From Tribonema minus (Eukaryota > Sar > Xanthophyceae > Tribonematales > Tribonemataceae): a DNA stretch of 64,000 bases. The notes beneath the pieces were generated by a model that did not search any database, had not been told where the DNA came from, and saw only the letters and a program-made list of their open reading frames with translations. The translations under genes and the position numbers were made by a program. Shown here in pieces: positions 12,923 to 26,600 of this stretch (position 1 is its first letter; each line of letters opens with the position of its first letter). The DNA lies in assembly GCA_017506865.1 (NCBI GenBank), contig JAFCMP010000412.1:496001-560000 (forward strand), read 5' to 3'.

Positions 12923-13330
12923 GCCGCTCTCACACGCTCCTGCAGCGCCACAGTACGTGTGCAAAGATGTTTGCTGGAGGGAAAATCCTTTCTGCATTTC
13001 ACTGTCCGATCACTTGCTCGAAAGGACGATCCGAGAGCTTAACAGATGAAGGTCAAAAACGTGGCGGACTTACCTGATGCCTTTGAAGTCCAGTAGAGGC
13101 TCTATGACGGACCCTGCTGCTCCTTCTTGTGTCACAAAATGCGGCGACAGGATAAGGTCTCCATTTACTCAGAGCTTCGCTTTACCTCGCTTCTCCGGGT
13201 TCAAACTTCAAAGTCATTGTTGAAGTCTCAGAGTTTTTTTTTCTAACCTTGCCGCCAAATTGAGTCTCTGTACAGGTTCGCTGTGATGTAAGCAGCGACA
13301 CCCGAAGCAGCCTGATCGCGCAGCAGTCAC
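12923..13330. promoter_or_regulatory. Shared upstream region of AP-4 beta and GCP4
   Basis: A 408 bp interval separates the two divergent start codons, so both promoters must lie here. It is less GC-rich than the exons and contains a T run near 13231-13240. No recognised promoter element can be named with confidence. Confidence 0.5.
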
Positions 13331-16300
13331 ATGCAGCACGAGGTGCTGGCGGCGTGCCTGGGCTGCCCTGGCAGCGTCATCTGGGAAGATCCCACCTATC
13401 AGCCGCCCGGAACGCAGCGGCGTGGAGCCTTCAGAGTGTCGCAGGGAGCTGCCAACTCCTTCCTCTCAAAGGCGGAAGTGGAGCTCATCAACAGGGTGTG
13501 CGAGCTGGGCTTCTTGTACCGCCGACTGTCGCAGGTCTCACGGGATGCACAAGTGCCACATGCTGGGCCAGCAGAGGCCGATGCACCAGCCGACCCAGCC
13601 CTGCCCCCACCCTCCGCTGATGGCCTCTACCTCACAGCACTCAGAGCTGGCATCGAAGAGATGCTCGAGGAGTACGACACCACGGTAGCAGAGGTGGAGG
13701 AAGAGCTGGTGGGTGACCCGACACTTCCAGTCAGCTACATACAACACAGGCTGAGGAGCTATCTGCCGGTGTTCGGTGCCCTCGCGGCGGTGTGCGATGC
13801 CATTGTCAAGGAGGAGGCCAGGGGCGGGCAGCTGCTGCAGCTGCTGTACGACAGGTCGCGTGTTGGCGCGCCGGCGGTGCGGGAGCGGCTGCTGAGGCTC
13901 CTGTGGCACTGCCATCAGGTACGGCGACGCACGTCGAATAGCTGCGCAGAACAAATGTGCAGGGAAGATTAGCAAATCAGGTCCCTGACAACATACAGAG
14001 AAACTATCAGGATCAAGGCCTCTCAATTATCTGTCCGATACATTAGCAGCATGAGGTCTAAGCAAGGCTGCGGCTGCTGAGGGTCGCCTGCACTTGCGGC
14101 TGCTGAGGGTCGCCTGCACTGCGGCTGCTGAGGGTCGCCTGCACTGCCATCGATCGCTGCGGCACACCACTAGCCGAGCGCTCAATTTTGTATGGCGAGC
14201 TATTCAGGGGTAGCATATCTACCACATGTTGGTGGCGGGGAGCAGGTTTGCTCAGCTTGCGGTTGCATTGCCATTGCCATGCACCGCGGATTCACCACTG
14301 TGCTAGGCATGGAGACACTTGGCAGAATAGATTTGTCATGGGGTAGGTATTCTGAGGCACGGCAATACAGGCAAATTGCGTTTCAGCTGCGACAGCGTCA
14401 TCCGACTCAGAACTGAACGCCCTTGCTGATGAAATAAATGCCGTATGGAGTGCGCGGTTACTGGAGGTGATGCTCAGCTGGGTGGGCCGCAGCGTGCGCC
14501 TGTTGTGCGCAACAGCCCTCATACAATGTTGACGGTACCCAGCAAGCACAACCGCCCTCAAGGAACAACCGGGATCCTGCTCTGTGTTTCTAGCAACAAA
14601 GGAGCATGCGAACAAGCTTGCGATGGCTATTCTGCAGAGCGCCACAAGTTCAACCGTGCACACCGCAACTGCTATTGGCCGTGGAACCAGTGCAGATCTT
14701 CACACTGTTCCATGCCGGTGGTGCCATGGCGCAGGTTTTCTTCAACCAGATCGCGGCGTGGTGCTTGTATGGGCAGCTGCTGGATCCCTACAAGGTGAGC
14801 ACTGTCGCACCAGCAGCAGCACCACCAGCAGCAGCAGCAGCAGCAGCAGTAAATGAGGTTGGACCACGTGCCACACCCAATGCGTGCACATGATGAACTC
14901 TTCGTTGAGCCATATGCCAATTGATTTGTGCACTCTCGTCATGGTTGAGACTCTGCCACAGCTCATCTGATGCTGCACTACCTGAGCTACCGCTTTTGCG
15001 TGCCATGGTGACTGGGCCCTCAATCAGTGCTGCTACTGGTGTGTACATCGTATCAAACGACGGCATATACCGCTTGTATGCGGAAGTTTCTCCCAAGGTA
15101 CTGTCGGTGGCGCCATCGCCTGAGCACTGCCGAGACGCGCTGCATACTGTCCAAGTGCAGTTTGTGCGGTGAGTGCAGCACATGCATCGCGTCTGAATCG
15201 TCGCGCCACCATTGCCACAGCAAGTTGCCACCGCTCACGCGGGGCATGAGCTGGCGGCAGACTGCTGAACAGAGTGAGAAAGTCTGAACTAGTCTCAGCA
15301 GGCAGAAGTGCTCTTTGGACACACATGGACTGCCCTAGTCCGCCCCCCCCCCCCCCGCCCCCCGCCCTCCTGCAAAGGATTTCTTCAGAGAGCACTGCCT
15401 GCATCACGGCGCAGCTGCTGCCGCTGTCGGCGCCACCAATGCCATGGAGCGCTGCTGGGACGAGGAGTACCCTCTTTCAGTCAGCACTGCATTTACAATC
15501 GCAAACCAACCACTATGCCGCCCCCCATTGTGCAGGAGTTCTTCATAGAGCACTGCCCATGCCACGCCACCGCCGCCGCCGGCGCCGCCGCCGACGCCGC
15601 CGAGCGCTGCTGGGACGAGGAGTACGTCGTCGCGGGCGGTGCGACAGGGCAGGGCGCAGCCATGCTGCCGGCGCGCTACTTCCCCGCGCAGCTCGCGCAG
15701 CGCGTGCTGTTTGCGGGCAAGGCGGTGCGCGTAGTGTCGGAGGGGGCGGCACGAGGGGAGGGGGAGGGGGAGGGGGAGGGGGAGGGGGAGGGGGAGGGGG
15801 GGGGGGGTTGCCTGGCGCCGGCGGAGGTGGCGCGGTTTCTGGAGGCCTGGGGGGGGGTGAAGCGGCGCGAGGAGTTCCACCTGCTGAGCGTGCAGGCGGC
15901 GATTGACCACGTGAGTGCGCATGAACTTCAACTGCAACTGTCGGGCCGCCGTGGCGCGGCGGCGTTTTTGCGTCGAGTCGGAGGTTGGGCGTTGTCCAGT
16001 GATCTTGGAATTGTGTCTGGTAGGCCGTGGTGGTGAAGCGCAGGTCAGTGAGTGCTAGTGAACTTCAACTTGAACTGTTGGGGCCGCCGTGGCGCGGCAT
16101 CGTTTTTCCTGGGTCGAATTGAGGTTGGGCGTTTTCTAGTGGTCTTGAGGTTGTGTGTGACAGGCCCCGGTGATGTCACACAGGTCCTGACTGTTGGTCA
16201 ACACGCGAGTGCTTAGGGTTACCTAGGTTTAGGTCATCGACTGCCGCAACCGCCAAAGCCGCTGCGGCGCGGCGGTAATTGGCAGTGGATGGCAGGTGGT

Positions 16301-19300
16301 GCTGTGTCAAGCAGTGGTCTGCGAGCAATGTGCGACGCGGTCTGGTGGCGTCGCACACGCCCTGATGTCACTGGCCGCGGCGTCAGCATCGCTCAACGCC
16401 GCATTCAGTGCTCAGCATGATTACATCACCCACGCAGATCCACGCCGCCGCGGCGCGCCGCCTCTGGCGCCTCGTCGTCCACCGCGGCCGCCTCCCGCTC
16501 CACCTGAACGCGATCCACGACTACGTACTGCTGGCGCGCGGGGACCTCTTCCACGCGTTCCTCAGCGCGGCGCGCAGCACGCTGCGCGGCGGCAGCGGCG
16601 GCAGCAGCAGCGCAGCGCCAGCGCCGCAGGACGTCGCGCGGCTCGCGCGCGGCGCGCTGCGGCAGGCCGCGCGCGCATGCGGCGCGGACGACGACCCGCT
16701 CTTCGCGCGCGTCGCGCTCGCGCTCGACTTCCCCAGCGTGCGCTGCGCGACGCTCGGCGGCGCCGACGCCGCAGCGGCGTTCTCGCTCGCCGGCGGCGCC
16801 GCGCACGACGCCGGCAGCGCATGCGTCGCGCTGTGCAGCGGCGTCAGCAGCGGTGACGGCGGCAGCGGCGGCGGCAGTGGCGGCGGCGGCGGCAGCGCCG
16901 GCGCCATGTGGTACGCGTCACGGCGCGACATCGGGGGCGCGTTCAGCACCAGCTTTGCGTTCCGCCACTCCATCGACGCAGCGGCAGCGGCAGCGGCGCC
17001 CAGCGGCGGCAGCGGCAAGCGGCCGCGGCAGCCCACCGGCGGCGTGTCACTGGTCCTGCAGGGCGCGTCCGCGCGCGCGCTGGGCCGCGGCGGCGGCGGT
17101 ATGGGCTCTGAGGGCATCCGCGGCAGCGTTGCGGTGTGCCTGCAGCTGTGCGGCGCGAGTGCGCTGCCGCCGCCGCAGCGGCCGGCGGCACCGAGCGGCG
17201 TTGGCGGGGTCGACGCGTCGGCGCGCGTCAGCACGGCCAGCTGGGTCAGCGGCAGCACGCGCAGCAGCGGCGGCGGCAGCGGCGGCGACGGTCACGCCGT
17301 TTTCATCAGGACACAGGCGCCTGGGCAGGCGGAGGGCGAGGTGGTCGCGTCCGCCGTGCTACCGCGCGCAGCGCTCGACGGCGGCGGCGGCGGCGTGACG
17401 TTCGTGCGTCTGGACTGCACCGGCGGCGGTGGCGGCGGCGGCAGCGGCGGCGGCGGCGACGGCGCTGCGCAGCAGTGGCGGCTGCTGCGCATGTACGTCA
17501 ACGACCCTGAGGGCCGCGGCGAGCCCGCTCTCGAGGCCGACGTGCCGCTGGCAGCGCTCATCCCGAGCGCTGCTGCGGGCGATGGCGGTTACGTTGGCGT
17601 AACTGCCGGGGGCCCCCCGGGTCTAGGCGTGAGTGTCGTGCAGTGGGCGTTTACGTGCGGCGGCGGGGGGGGGGGGGAGGGGGGGGCGGAGCCGGTGGGG
17701 GCGCGGTGGGAGCAGCTGCAGATTAGCTATAGGCTGGAGTGGCCGTTGCACTTGGTGCTGGGCGGCGCTGCGATGGCGGAGTACGGGCGGCTCTCGGCGC
17801 TGCTGCTGCACGTCAAACGCTGCTCGATGGAGGTGAGGGGTGACGATGACGACGTGTTTGAGCAGCTGTAAATGTCTGGAGTGTGCAGCTTCAGACTATT
17901 GTCGGATGTCGATTTTTACCAGCGCACAAGCATCTATCAGTAGCAGCATCCTGCCACCACCAGCTGCAGGCATGCACGTAGGTACATATGCTCCCAAAGA
18001 GGACCAGGTTTGACCAGGTCTCAAGACCTGCGATGCTTTGCTCACCAACTCTTGCCAGTGATGGATTTGCGGTATCACACATTGCCGACCGTATACACCT
18101 CAGTGCTAGATGTGTGAATACAAACTTACCACGACCTGTACATCGCGACCTGCGGCGGCGGCGGTACCAATGGTTACCCTTGAAGTTGACCTTGAAGTTG
18201 AGGCTGCTGGGTTCAAGCAGGAGATGGCGGTGCATGTCCTGCAGCTCTTCAGCGCAGCTGCGCATTACGGCCCACATGTGATGACTGAGTTCAACCGTGC
18301 ATTGGCGTTCTGTCGCTCAGGTGGACCAGTTGTGGCCGCTGCTCATGCATCCGCGCTTCCGCTCGCCGGCGCCCGCGGCGCGCCCGCAGCTCGCGCAGCT
18401 GTGGCGGCTGCGCGCGATGATGGCCTTCTACACCACCAACCTGCACTACTACCTGCAGGTACTGTTACACCGAACAATCAAGCCCACCAAACATCAAGCC
18501 CTAGAATCAGTCCCAGTCGAGACCAATATAAATTAGAAGTATACAACGCGTAGCTGGCGCAGCTGTGGCGGCTGCGGGCGGTGATGGCTTATCACACCAC
18601 CAATCTGCACTACTGCCTGCAGGTACTGTTGGACCAAACATCAAGCCCTACTAGCCCTAGCCGACTTTCTATTCAGGTTCAACTACATAGCAAAGCGGCT
18701 GTGGCGGGCTGCGAGCGGTCGAAGACTTGTGCACCGCCAACCTGCTCTACGACCTGCAGGTACACAATCTAGGGCCAGCATCTCATGAACAAAACGACAC
18801 GTTTTGACATGCGTTTATATGTTCGTCGTCCAGTGGTGCGGATGAACTCTCAGCAGGCGGCGCGCGCGGCGCTGCGCTGCGGCTTTCGCGGCGCCTGCTG
18901 CCATGCGCGCTGCAGGTTTCTGTACGCCCCACACCCCTCTAACCCCGCCCTTCTCACACAAAGCGACACGCCATTGACAATCCATAGGCCACGCACGCTC
19001 ACAAAGCCGCACTCTCCTACCCATGGCTATGTGGAAACACATGACAAAAACACTCAAGTGTGCACTTGCTGTACTCTAAGCTACATGCATACTCCCTGCC
19101 GCTGGCGCAGGTCGACGTGATACAGGCGGAGCACGCCGCGCTGCGCGCCGCGGTCGCCGCGGCGACGGACTTCGGCGCGGCGGCGGCGGCGGCGGCGCGC
19201 TGCGCGGCGCGGCTCGCAAGGCGCGCGTTCCTCACGTCGCGCGCCGCCTCCGCAGCGCTCGCGGCGCCGCTGGCGACGTGCCTGCGGCTGTGCGCCGTGG

Positions 19301-20068
19301 TGCAGGAGTGGGGGGAGGGGGAGGGGGCGGGGGAGGGGGGTGAGGGGGAGGGGAGGGGGGCGGGGGGGAGGGACCGCAGCAGGGAGCTGCAGCGGCTGGG
19401 GGAGGCGCTCGTGGCGCAGCTGCAGCACCTCGTGGCCGTGCTGGACAAGGTGCACGATGCTGCGGGTGCACGCGCGGGGGGTGTCGCTGCCGCGTGCGGT
19501 GTCGCTGCCGCGTGCGGTGTGCGCGGGTTGCGATTGCTGGGCGCATGAGGCTGGTTCAGCGTGTGCAGCATGCTCTGATGAAACCGCTGCGGTACGGCTG
19601 AGCCGCGGTGGCCGTGCTGTTTGTAAACCGCTGTTGCGTTTGTGCTTCCATCACAGCAGGGCGTTACATGAGCAGATCGAGCCAGCTTTTCTTGCTCTGA
19701 ACTTCAGCGTGCTAGACCGTGTCGCATGCAACCTCTGGGTTGGCGCAGGAGAGCTGGTCATGCCATTTGATTCCAAAGAGAATCACCTGCCTTGTGTCGC
19801 ACAAACTTGTGTCACCATAGTGCTCAGCTAACGCGCAACACCTCGCGCTCTCGCTCTCGCGATGCAGATCGGCGCAGCGGAGCTCGTCATGCGGCTGGAC
19901 TTCAACAGCTGGCTCGCTGGGGCCTCCAATGCCGCGCCGCCAACCTCCACCGCCGCAGCTGCGGCAGCGGGAACAGGGGCGCCGCCAGCGCCGCCGCTCC
20001 GACCCAATCGTTCTTCTGCTGCCACACAACCGGCAGCAAATGTTGCACATGGCGGCAGCGCCCGCTGA
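13331..20068 (+). CDS. TUBGCP4: Gamma-tubulin complex component 4 (GCP4)
   Basis: Member of the Spc97/Spc98 family that helps assemble the gamma-tubulin ring complex for microtubule nucleation. Exons are 13331-13918, 14735-14794, 15536-15910, 16438-17832, 18321-18458, 19111-19449 and 19868-20068, all phase 0, giving about 1031 residues against roughly 670 in animals. The N terminus MQHEVLAACLGCPGS matches the family start. FFNQIAAWCLYGQLLDP and VLFAGKAVRV belong to the GRIP1 region. ISYRLEWPLHLVLGG, MMAFYTTNLHYYLQ, VDVIQAEH and LVMRLDFNSW belong to GRIP2 and the C terminus. Extra length is mostly Gly/Ala/Ser-rich insertion in exon 4, a Gly-Glu repeat in exon 3 and a low-complexity tail. The donor of exon 6 is chosen by phase and is the least certain boundary. 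Confidence 0.94.
15371..15500 (+). repeat. Decayed copy of GCP4 exon 3 start
   Basis: An AG-like acceptor at 15376-15377 is followed by a degraded version of the first 100 or so bases of exon 3, with FFREHC in place of FFIEHC and ERCWDEEY still readable. It lies 158 bp before the true exon start at 15536. Confidence 0.85.
15755..15807 (+). repeat. GGGGGA minisatellite inside GCP4 exon 3
   Basis: About eight tandem GGGGGA-type units followed by a G run encode a Gly-Glu repeat within the coding region, in a part of GCP4 that is not conserved. Confidence 0.85.
18553..18765 (+). repeat. Two decayed copies of GCP4 exon 5 donor edge
   Basis: After the true donor at 18459, copies of the last 70 or so bases of exon 5 end in donor-like sites at 18623 and 18760 (spacings 164 and 137 bp). 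The first still reads LAQLWRLRAVMAYHTTNLHY; the second is more degraded. Confidence 0.9.
19736..19770 (+). repeat. Decayed copy of GCP4 last-exon start
   Basis: The stretch coding VGAGELVMPFDS mirrors IGAAELVMRLDFNS at the start of the last exon, about 125 bp upstream of it, and is preceded by a weak acceptor. Confidence 0.7.
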
Positions 20069-20690
20069 CGTGTTGTAGGCAGGCAGGACTGTTGTCGTGC
20101 TGCAGCACAGGTCTGTTACCTGCGCTGTGATGTTGCATCGACATAGCATGTAGCGGCGGCACTGCAGTATGTATGTTGTTGTGGACCGGTAATAGATGTT
20201 TCAAATGTGTTTCACGAGTGTGTGCGCTCATATATGTGTGTGTGAAGTCAAAATTCGTCAGCGTGTGCTGGGTCAATGGGGCGCTGACATGACGTATGCA
20301 ATGAAGCTCCTGTCTCTCACGGCACTGTCTGTCACGTCTTGCGCCTGTTCATTGGCGCACATGATGCAGACAACGTTATCATGGTGAGGCAAACTGCGCC
20401 GCATACGCACACCTGATTGTCTGGTTGCATACTGGACATAATTTCGGCGCATCAGCCTGGAGAGGCACCATGTGCCGCATACACATGCCAACTTGCTTGT
20501 TGTGTCCGCACGAACAATGCTCAACTGCCATATGCCCGCGGGGTATTTTATCGGCGCAGAGCCCCCGACCTGAAGTTCACAACTTCTGCCGGTTGTGCCT
20601 CTAGCTCAGGCTCTATTGAGACCTCCAGCTGTTAGCTCTTCAACGTGCTGCTTGCCCACGTGACTTTTCCGGCCGCTATCCGGCGCCGGT
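20069..20690. other. Intergenic spacer between GCP4 and DHHC gene
   Basis: No coding sequence is supported. It should hold the GCP4 3' untranslated region and the promoter of the downstream gene in the same orientation. No clear regulatory motif is seen. Confidence 0.5.
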
Positions 20691-23600
20691 ATGGGGGACG
20701 CAAGCAGGAGGAAGGGCTCTGCTCCGCCAGCGGGAGGGTTTGATGCATCCGCCTTGCAGAGCACGATCTTTGCACAGCCATCAGGCCCAGGAGTGGAGAG
20801 GGTAGCAGCGGCGATGGAGATGACGGAGGTTATCACGACAGTGCCTGGGCTGGAGAGCACGGATGTTGGCGAATCGGATGTGAGTGTGCGAAGTTTGCCA
20901 AAAAACCTCACGGTTACAGAATTTCAAAGCTGCTGTGAGCAAACCGCAACATGTACGTGCTGGTGGAAGTAACTGCACGTATTGGCTGAAAACTGCATAT
21001 CTTGCATAATACTTTGTGGTACTGGTGTTACTGCTCAGGACCCACTGCGACTTGACGTACTTGGCCTTGATCTTGATGTTTGTAAATCATCGGTTGCAGG
21101 ATAACATGACACCCCACGCCAGCAGCAGGACCCTTCCCCTCTCAGTCCCGCATGTGCTCTCTCAGCAGGTGCCTCCTCGCACCTGCAGCCCACGACGATA
21201 TAATCATCGGTGCGCTTCGTTCGACGTTCGCATGTGCAGCCCGAGGCTCTGATGAGGCAGCTGTACTTGGCGGTGCGCATGGGTCACGCGCAGGCGGCGG
21301 GGCAGGTCATAGAGAAGCTCAAAAACAGGAATGCACTGGACATGCTGAAGGAGCCGGATCACGACGGCCACTCTCTCATGCACTGGGCCGCCAAGGTGCG
21401 TTCTTGAAGTCACTCTCAAGTTCAAACTTGCTTGTAGCTGATGATGACTTGATTTGCTTTGTGAAAATCGTGTGTTGGCTCCTTTTAAAGCGCTTCTGGC
21501 TGAAAAACTTGCCACTGAAACTTGTGTGTTTGCTCTCAAAGCTCCAGTTGGAACACCCAATGCTGGCAGTCTGCTGATCAGGGAGGCCTTCAAATGGCGA
21601 TTTTACCCAATGGGGCAACGCAAGGCGTCGGCGTCCCTTGCAGCGCACTGGTGGCTCTCGAGGCTGCACATAAAAGCTGTTGCTTACACTTTATTTATTT
21701 ATAAATATATCGGCGTGGTGAGCAGCATATTAAATTTATCGTTATCACCAAAGCTCACGCGAGCACCCAGAGGGCCACTCCTTATGCACGGAGCATTGAG
21801 CTGCCACGGTACTTGCCGTTTGTCAACCAGTTCTGCCACACCTTTGATTTGCTGGGATCCAATTGAATCAGCATATTCTGGTACCCTGCTATCTTCTCTT
21901 CACTTGCTGAGAGTCACAGCAACACTGCCGTTCTGCGACCGTGCCGGGCTCAGTGGTGCGCAGGCTCAGTTGAGCACAGTCGGGGGACATTCAGCTGATG
22001 GTGCTGCTGCTGCCCACTGTACAGCTGTCATTGGAGCCCGCAGAGTACGTACGTATCCGTGACCAACCTCAACCCCAACCCTGCTTTCAGAAACATTGCC
22101 CTCGCTCCTCCCTCCACGCGACTCCCATTTTTACCTGAAACAGTCAGGGGACGTTCAGTTAATGGATCTGCTGCTGCTGGCGGGCAGTATCTGCCGTCAC
22201 AGGAACTTGTGCGTATGCATCCGTGACCAACCCTCACCTCAACCCCAACCCCTCTCTAGGCATATCCCCCAATCCTTCGGTGCCCCCCCCCCCCATTTTC
22301 CTTGCAACAGTCAGGGGACGTTCAGTTGATGGAGCTGCTGCTGTTGGCGGGAAGCCCGCTGGCGGTGCCTTCGCAGGACCCCGTGGGTATGTATCCGATG
22401 CACTGGACGTGCACGGAGGGGCACCTCAAGGCCCTGAAATGGGTGAGTCTACATGCCCTCACTGTGGCCAAACTTTTACCATTTGTAATCAAAGTTTTCA
22501 TTTCATGTATAGTCCAGAACGTACACTCCGTGGGTATATGTCTGATGCAATGGATGTGCACGGAGGGGCACCTCAAGGCCTTGAAATGGGTGAGTGCATA
22601 TCAGGAACTGTAATGCAGAAGCTTTCATGTACGCTGTGTAGCACATGGACAAAGTTCATGCGCATGGAGTTCTCATATCGTGGAGAACGACGTGTCACAA
22701 TACACACTTCGTGGGTATGTATTTGATGCACTCTACATGCATGGACGACCACTTCAAGGCCTTGAAATGGGTGCGTGCAAGTTCTCTCATCATGGCCAAA
22801 CTCAATTGTTTTCATGTACAGTCCAGAATGTACGCTGCGTGGGTATGTAAATCTGGGCGTGCACGGAGGGGCACCTCGAGGCCCTCAAAGGGGTGCGCAC
22901 GCGTGCACTTGAAGTACTCTTTATGTACTTGAAGTTTTCATGTATGCCTGCCTTCAGAAGGCCTTGGACCAAAGTGTGGACCACATCACCACCATCAATG
23001 CACAGCAGGATGTGATGCTTTGCATGTTATCAATAATAACGTTATTTATTAAAGTGAAACGTTGCGTGCAATTCCCCTCGCAGCTGCGGTCACGCGGCGC
23101 GGGCGTCAACTGCCGCAAGATTGTTCCGCGTTCGGGCTTAGCCGACCACCGAAGTTTGCGGTCAACAAATGCTGACAAAGAGTTTGGTCAACAACGTTGA
23201 TCACCGTACCGCTAACAATAAGGACGTCATCAACTTCCTTTCTGCCCGCGTGTCCGCGCAGCTGCGGTCGCGCGGTGCCGACGTCGACTGCCGCGACAGG
23301 CAGCGGTGCACGCCCATTGCCATCATCAATGAATCACTGTCAACATGCGCTGACCAACGCAGCAATCTCTGCGCAGCAAAGCTGGTCTTTTTTCTTTCTC
23401 ATGTGTGTACTCAGAACCACATGTCATTTTTTTAATGCTGAATTTATCTGTCGCGTTTGCGCGCAGCTGCGGTCGCGCGGCGCGGACGTTGACTGCCGCG
23501 ACAGGCAGGGCTGCACGCCCGTCAACACCATCGATGAATCGATGTTCTAATGTGCACTCAATAATTTGATCTCAATGCCGCACCTCGGTTCTTTACATGT

Positions 23601-26600
23601 GATCAGTAGCAACAGTTCATATAAACTGAACTCTTCCGTGTAATTCCCTCGCAGCTGCGGTCACGTGGCGCCGACGTCGACTGTCGCGACAGGCAGGGCT
23701 GCACGCCCGTGGTCATCGCCGCTCAGTACGGCTTTGTGGAGCTGGTCATCTACCTCATCAAGGCGGGCGCGCGCGCAGACATACTGGACGAAAACGCTGA
23801 CTCGCCACTGCACTGGGCGGTGAGTAGAGTCAGAGTTGCGTAGACTTTAAGTATGGCGCAGGTGTAGCTTGAAGTTTGGACGCTGACACGTAACTGTGAC
23901 CTGAAACATGAGTACCTTGGGCCCCCGGCACTCAGGTATGTCAAGATGATTGTGACGTACAGGACGAGAACGCCGACTCGCCGCTGCACTGGGCGGTGAG
24001 TAGAGCCATAGTCGTGGAGACTTGAAGTATGTCGCAGGTGTAACTTGAAGTTTGGGCGCTGACACGCAACTGTGACTTGAAACATGCACAAGTACCTTAG
24101 ACCCCCGCTACTCAGGTATTTTGAAACGTGTGTGACATGCTGGACGAGAACGCCGACTCGCCGCTGCACTGGGTGGTGAGCGTGATGTCTAAATTTAAGT
24201 GTGAGAGCACACTTGAAGTATGGCAAGTGATGAACGTGGCGCAACATGGCTGCTCGTGCCCTCTTCCAGGCCTAGGGTTACACGTGTGTGATGGTTTGCT
24301 CCACAATGTGGGCGGCGGCGTCAACGCCTGCAACGTGCGCACACTTATCACGCTTGAAGTTCACGCTGACTGTCGCCCTCACTCTTGACGTCAATCCTGA
24401 TGCTCTTCCAGGCTCACGAAGGGCACACGCCCGTGATGATGCTCGTCAACCTGGGCCACGATGTCGATGCGCGCGATGCACTTCATGTTTGAAGTTCAAT
24501 TTAATTTACTTATTATGCGGTTTCGCGTTGTGCTCACGCTACTTCCTCGCTCTGGTCTCAAACCTCATTCGCTTTTCAGGCCTACAAGGGGCACACGCCC
24601 GTGATGGTGATGCTGCTCAAACTTGGCCACGACGTCGATGCGCGCGACGCACTTCACATTTGAAGTTTGATTGAATTAAATCTTTTGCGGTCTCGCGTTG
24701 TGCTCACGCTGCCCCCTAACTCTGGTCCCGACCCTCATTCACCTTCCAGGCCTACAAGGGGCACACACCTGTGATGGTGATGCTGCTGAACCTGGGCCAC
24801 GACGTCGACGCGCGCGACGCACATGGCCAGTCGCCGCTGCACCTGGCAGCGCTCAGGGGGCACCTCGATGCCGTCGAGTACCTCGTCCTGGAGGCCAATG
24901 TGAGAAAGTAACTGTATGTATTCAGAAGTTGCACATCGTGCTTGCTGTTGAAAGTTGAAGTATGTTGCACCTGGCAGCGCTCAGGGGGACACTTCGCTGC
25001 GGTCCAGTACCTGGTACTGGACGCCAACGTGAGCAGAAATGTGCTCAATGTTTAAAATTGAAGTATGTTGCGCTGTGGCAGCGCTCCCGGGACACCTGGA
25101 CGCAGTCAAGTTCTTGGTTTTGGAGGCCAATGCGCGAGAGCACATGTGTGCATAAAATCCAAAGTTGAAACATTGGCAACCGCATGTGGCAACGTTCAGG
25201 GTGCACCTGGTGTGTGCTCGGGCTTTGAAGTTGACGCGTGTACAGGGTTAGGGTTAGGGTTAGGGTTAGGGTTAGCGGCAGTGCTTGCGGGGGCATCACG
25301 ACGCCGTCGAATGCCTGGTTCTGGAGGCCGACATGACAGCACAACCCTGTCGTCGATGCCTGTAAGTGGTCTTTGAAATTAAAGTTTTTGAGAGCCACAT
25401 GCTGAAGTACCAGGGCCGCGGCATCGCCCCTTTGTTTTGCGCGGCAGCGACACTGTGGCCATTTCAAACCTCAGCTTCAAGTCGATGAGACGATGCGCAT
25501 TGATTGCTGAGCACTGAGACTGTCACACACAAACGGCCGCTTTCGACAAATCCAATGCCAGGTGGCAAGGGGATGCTCGCATCTGGGCCAAGCGCACATC
25601 AAAACTTCAAGTGTCATGCTGAGCAATGCTATGCACATGTACAAATTGTGCTCCGACAATGGTACCCTTTCCTGAGCCTCAAAACCTGCTGTGTCTTCAA
25701 GGCTGTCTCTCAGGCCAAGCTAACATCATACCTTGAAGTGCACAACTTCATGCTGAGCGCTGCCATGCACAACTTCAATGCTCGCAGGCCGACACGCAGG
25801 CCAAGGACAAGTACGAGAAGACCCCCCTCGATCTGGCCGTCAAGAAGCACATGGTGGACGTGGAGTGGTTTCTGCGCACGTGGGTGCCACAGCAGTGCTC
25901 AACAGTGCACTGCTGTTGAAGTAAATGCGATGAGACTTCAGTGTGCAGTTGTATTACTTCTATGTGTAGGCTACGCGGTCATCAACAAGATCAATGGGCA
26001 GTTGCACAGCTCCAAGTCGAATACTTCTGCTGAGGTATACTTTAGAGCACAGGGGCCACAGTGCTGCGCTGCTGTTTGGCGTGTCAAAGCAACGACATGG
26101 TGTATGTGTAATATACCTGTGCTTTTCAAACTACACTTGTACGGCATACTCCTTGAAGCAGACGTGACGTATGCCCAACCGCAGTGCTACTCAACAGGCA
26201 GTGGCGTGTGCACGAGCGTAGGCAGAGCATGCGCGGCGCCGCGAAGCCGGCCATTGCGGCGCCATAGTGCACTGGCCCTGAAGTGTGACTAAGCCCGGCA
26301 TTTTGCATCTCGCAGTGTGTTTCAGATTATGCGTTTTTGTGCTCTCTGCGTTGGTAGACTTCACCAGCACACTTGAGCCCTGCAAGATGCGTTTCAGCCA
26401 CACGCGCGTGACGTTGGTATTTCAAACGTGCAGGCAGAGCGCGGGCGGTGCCGCGAAGCCCGCCATGCTGCTGGAGTGCCTGCGGCGGCCCGCACTGATC
26501 AAGACCATGTGCGCCATGGGGCAGGTATGTACATGTGTACTTCAAGTATGAAAAATGAAATGGCGATGTAATGGTATTAAAAAAAAGCACTTTCAAGCAG

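Noticed and set aside
25244-25275. Chromosome end or telomere fusion
   Set aside because: The array is short, lies inside an intron of an intact gene, and many similar runs occur in both orientations.
21976-25340. A separate cluster of small ankyrin genes or extra ankyrin exons
   Set aside because: Copies lack one of the two splice edges or have broken frames; only one member of each set joins in phase with its neighbours.
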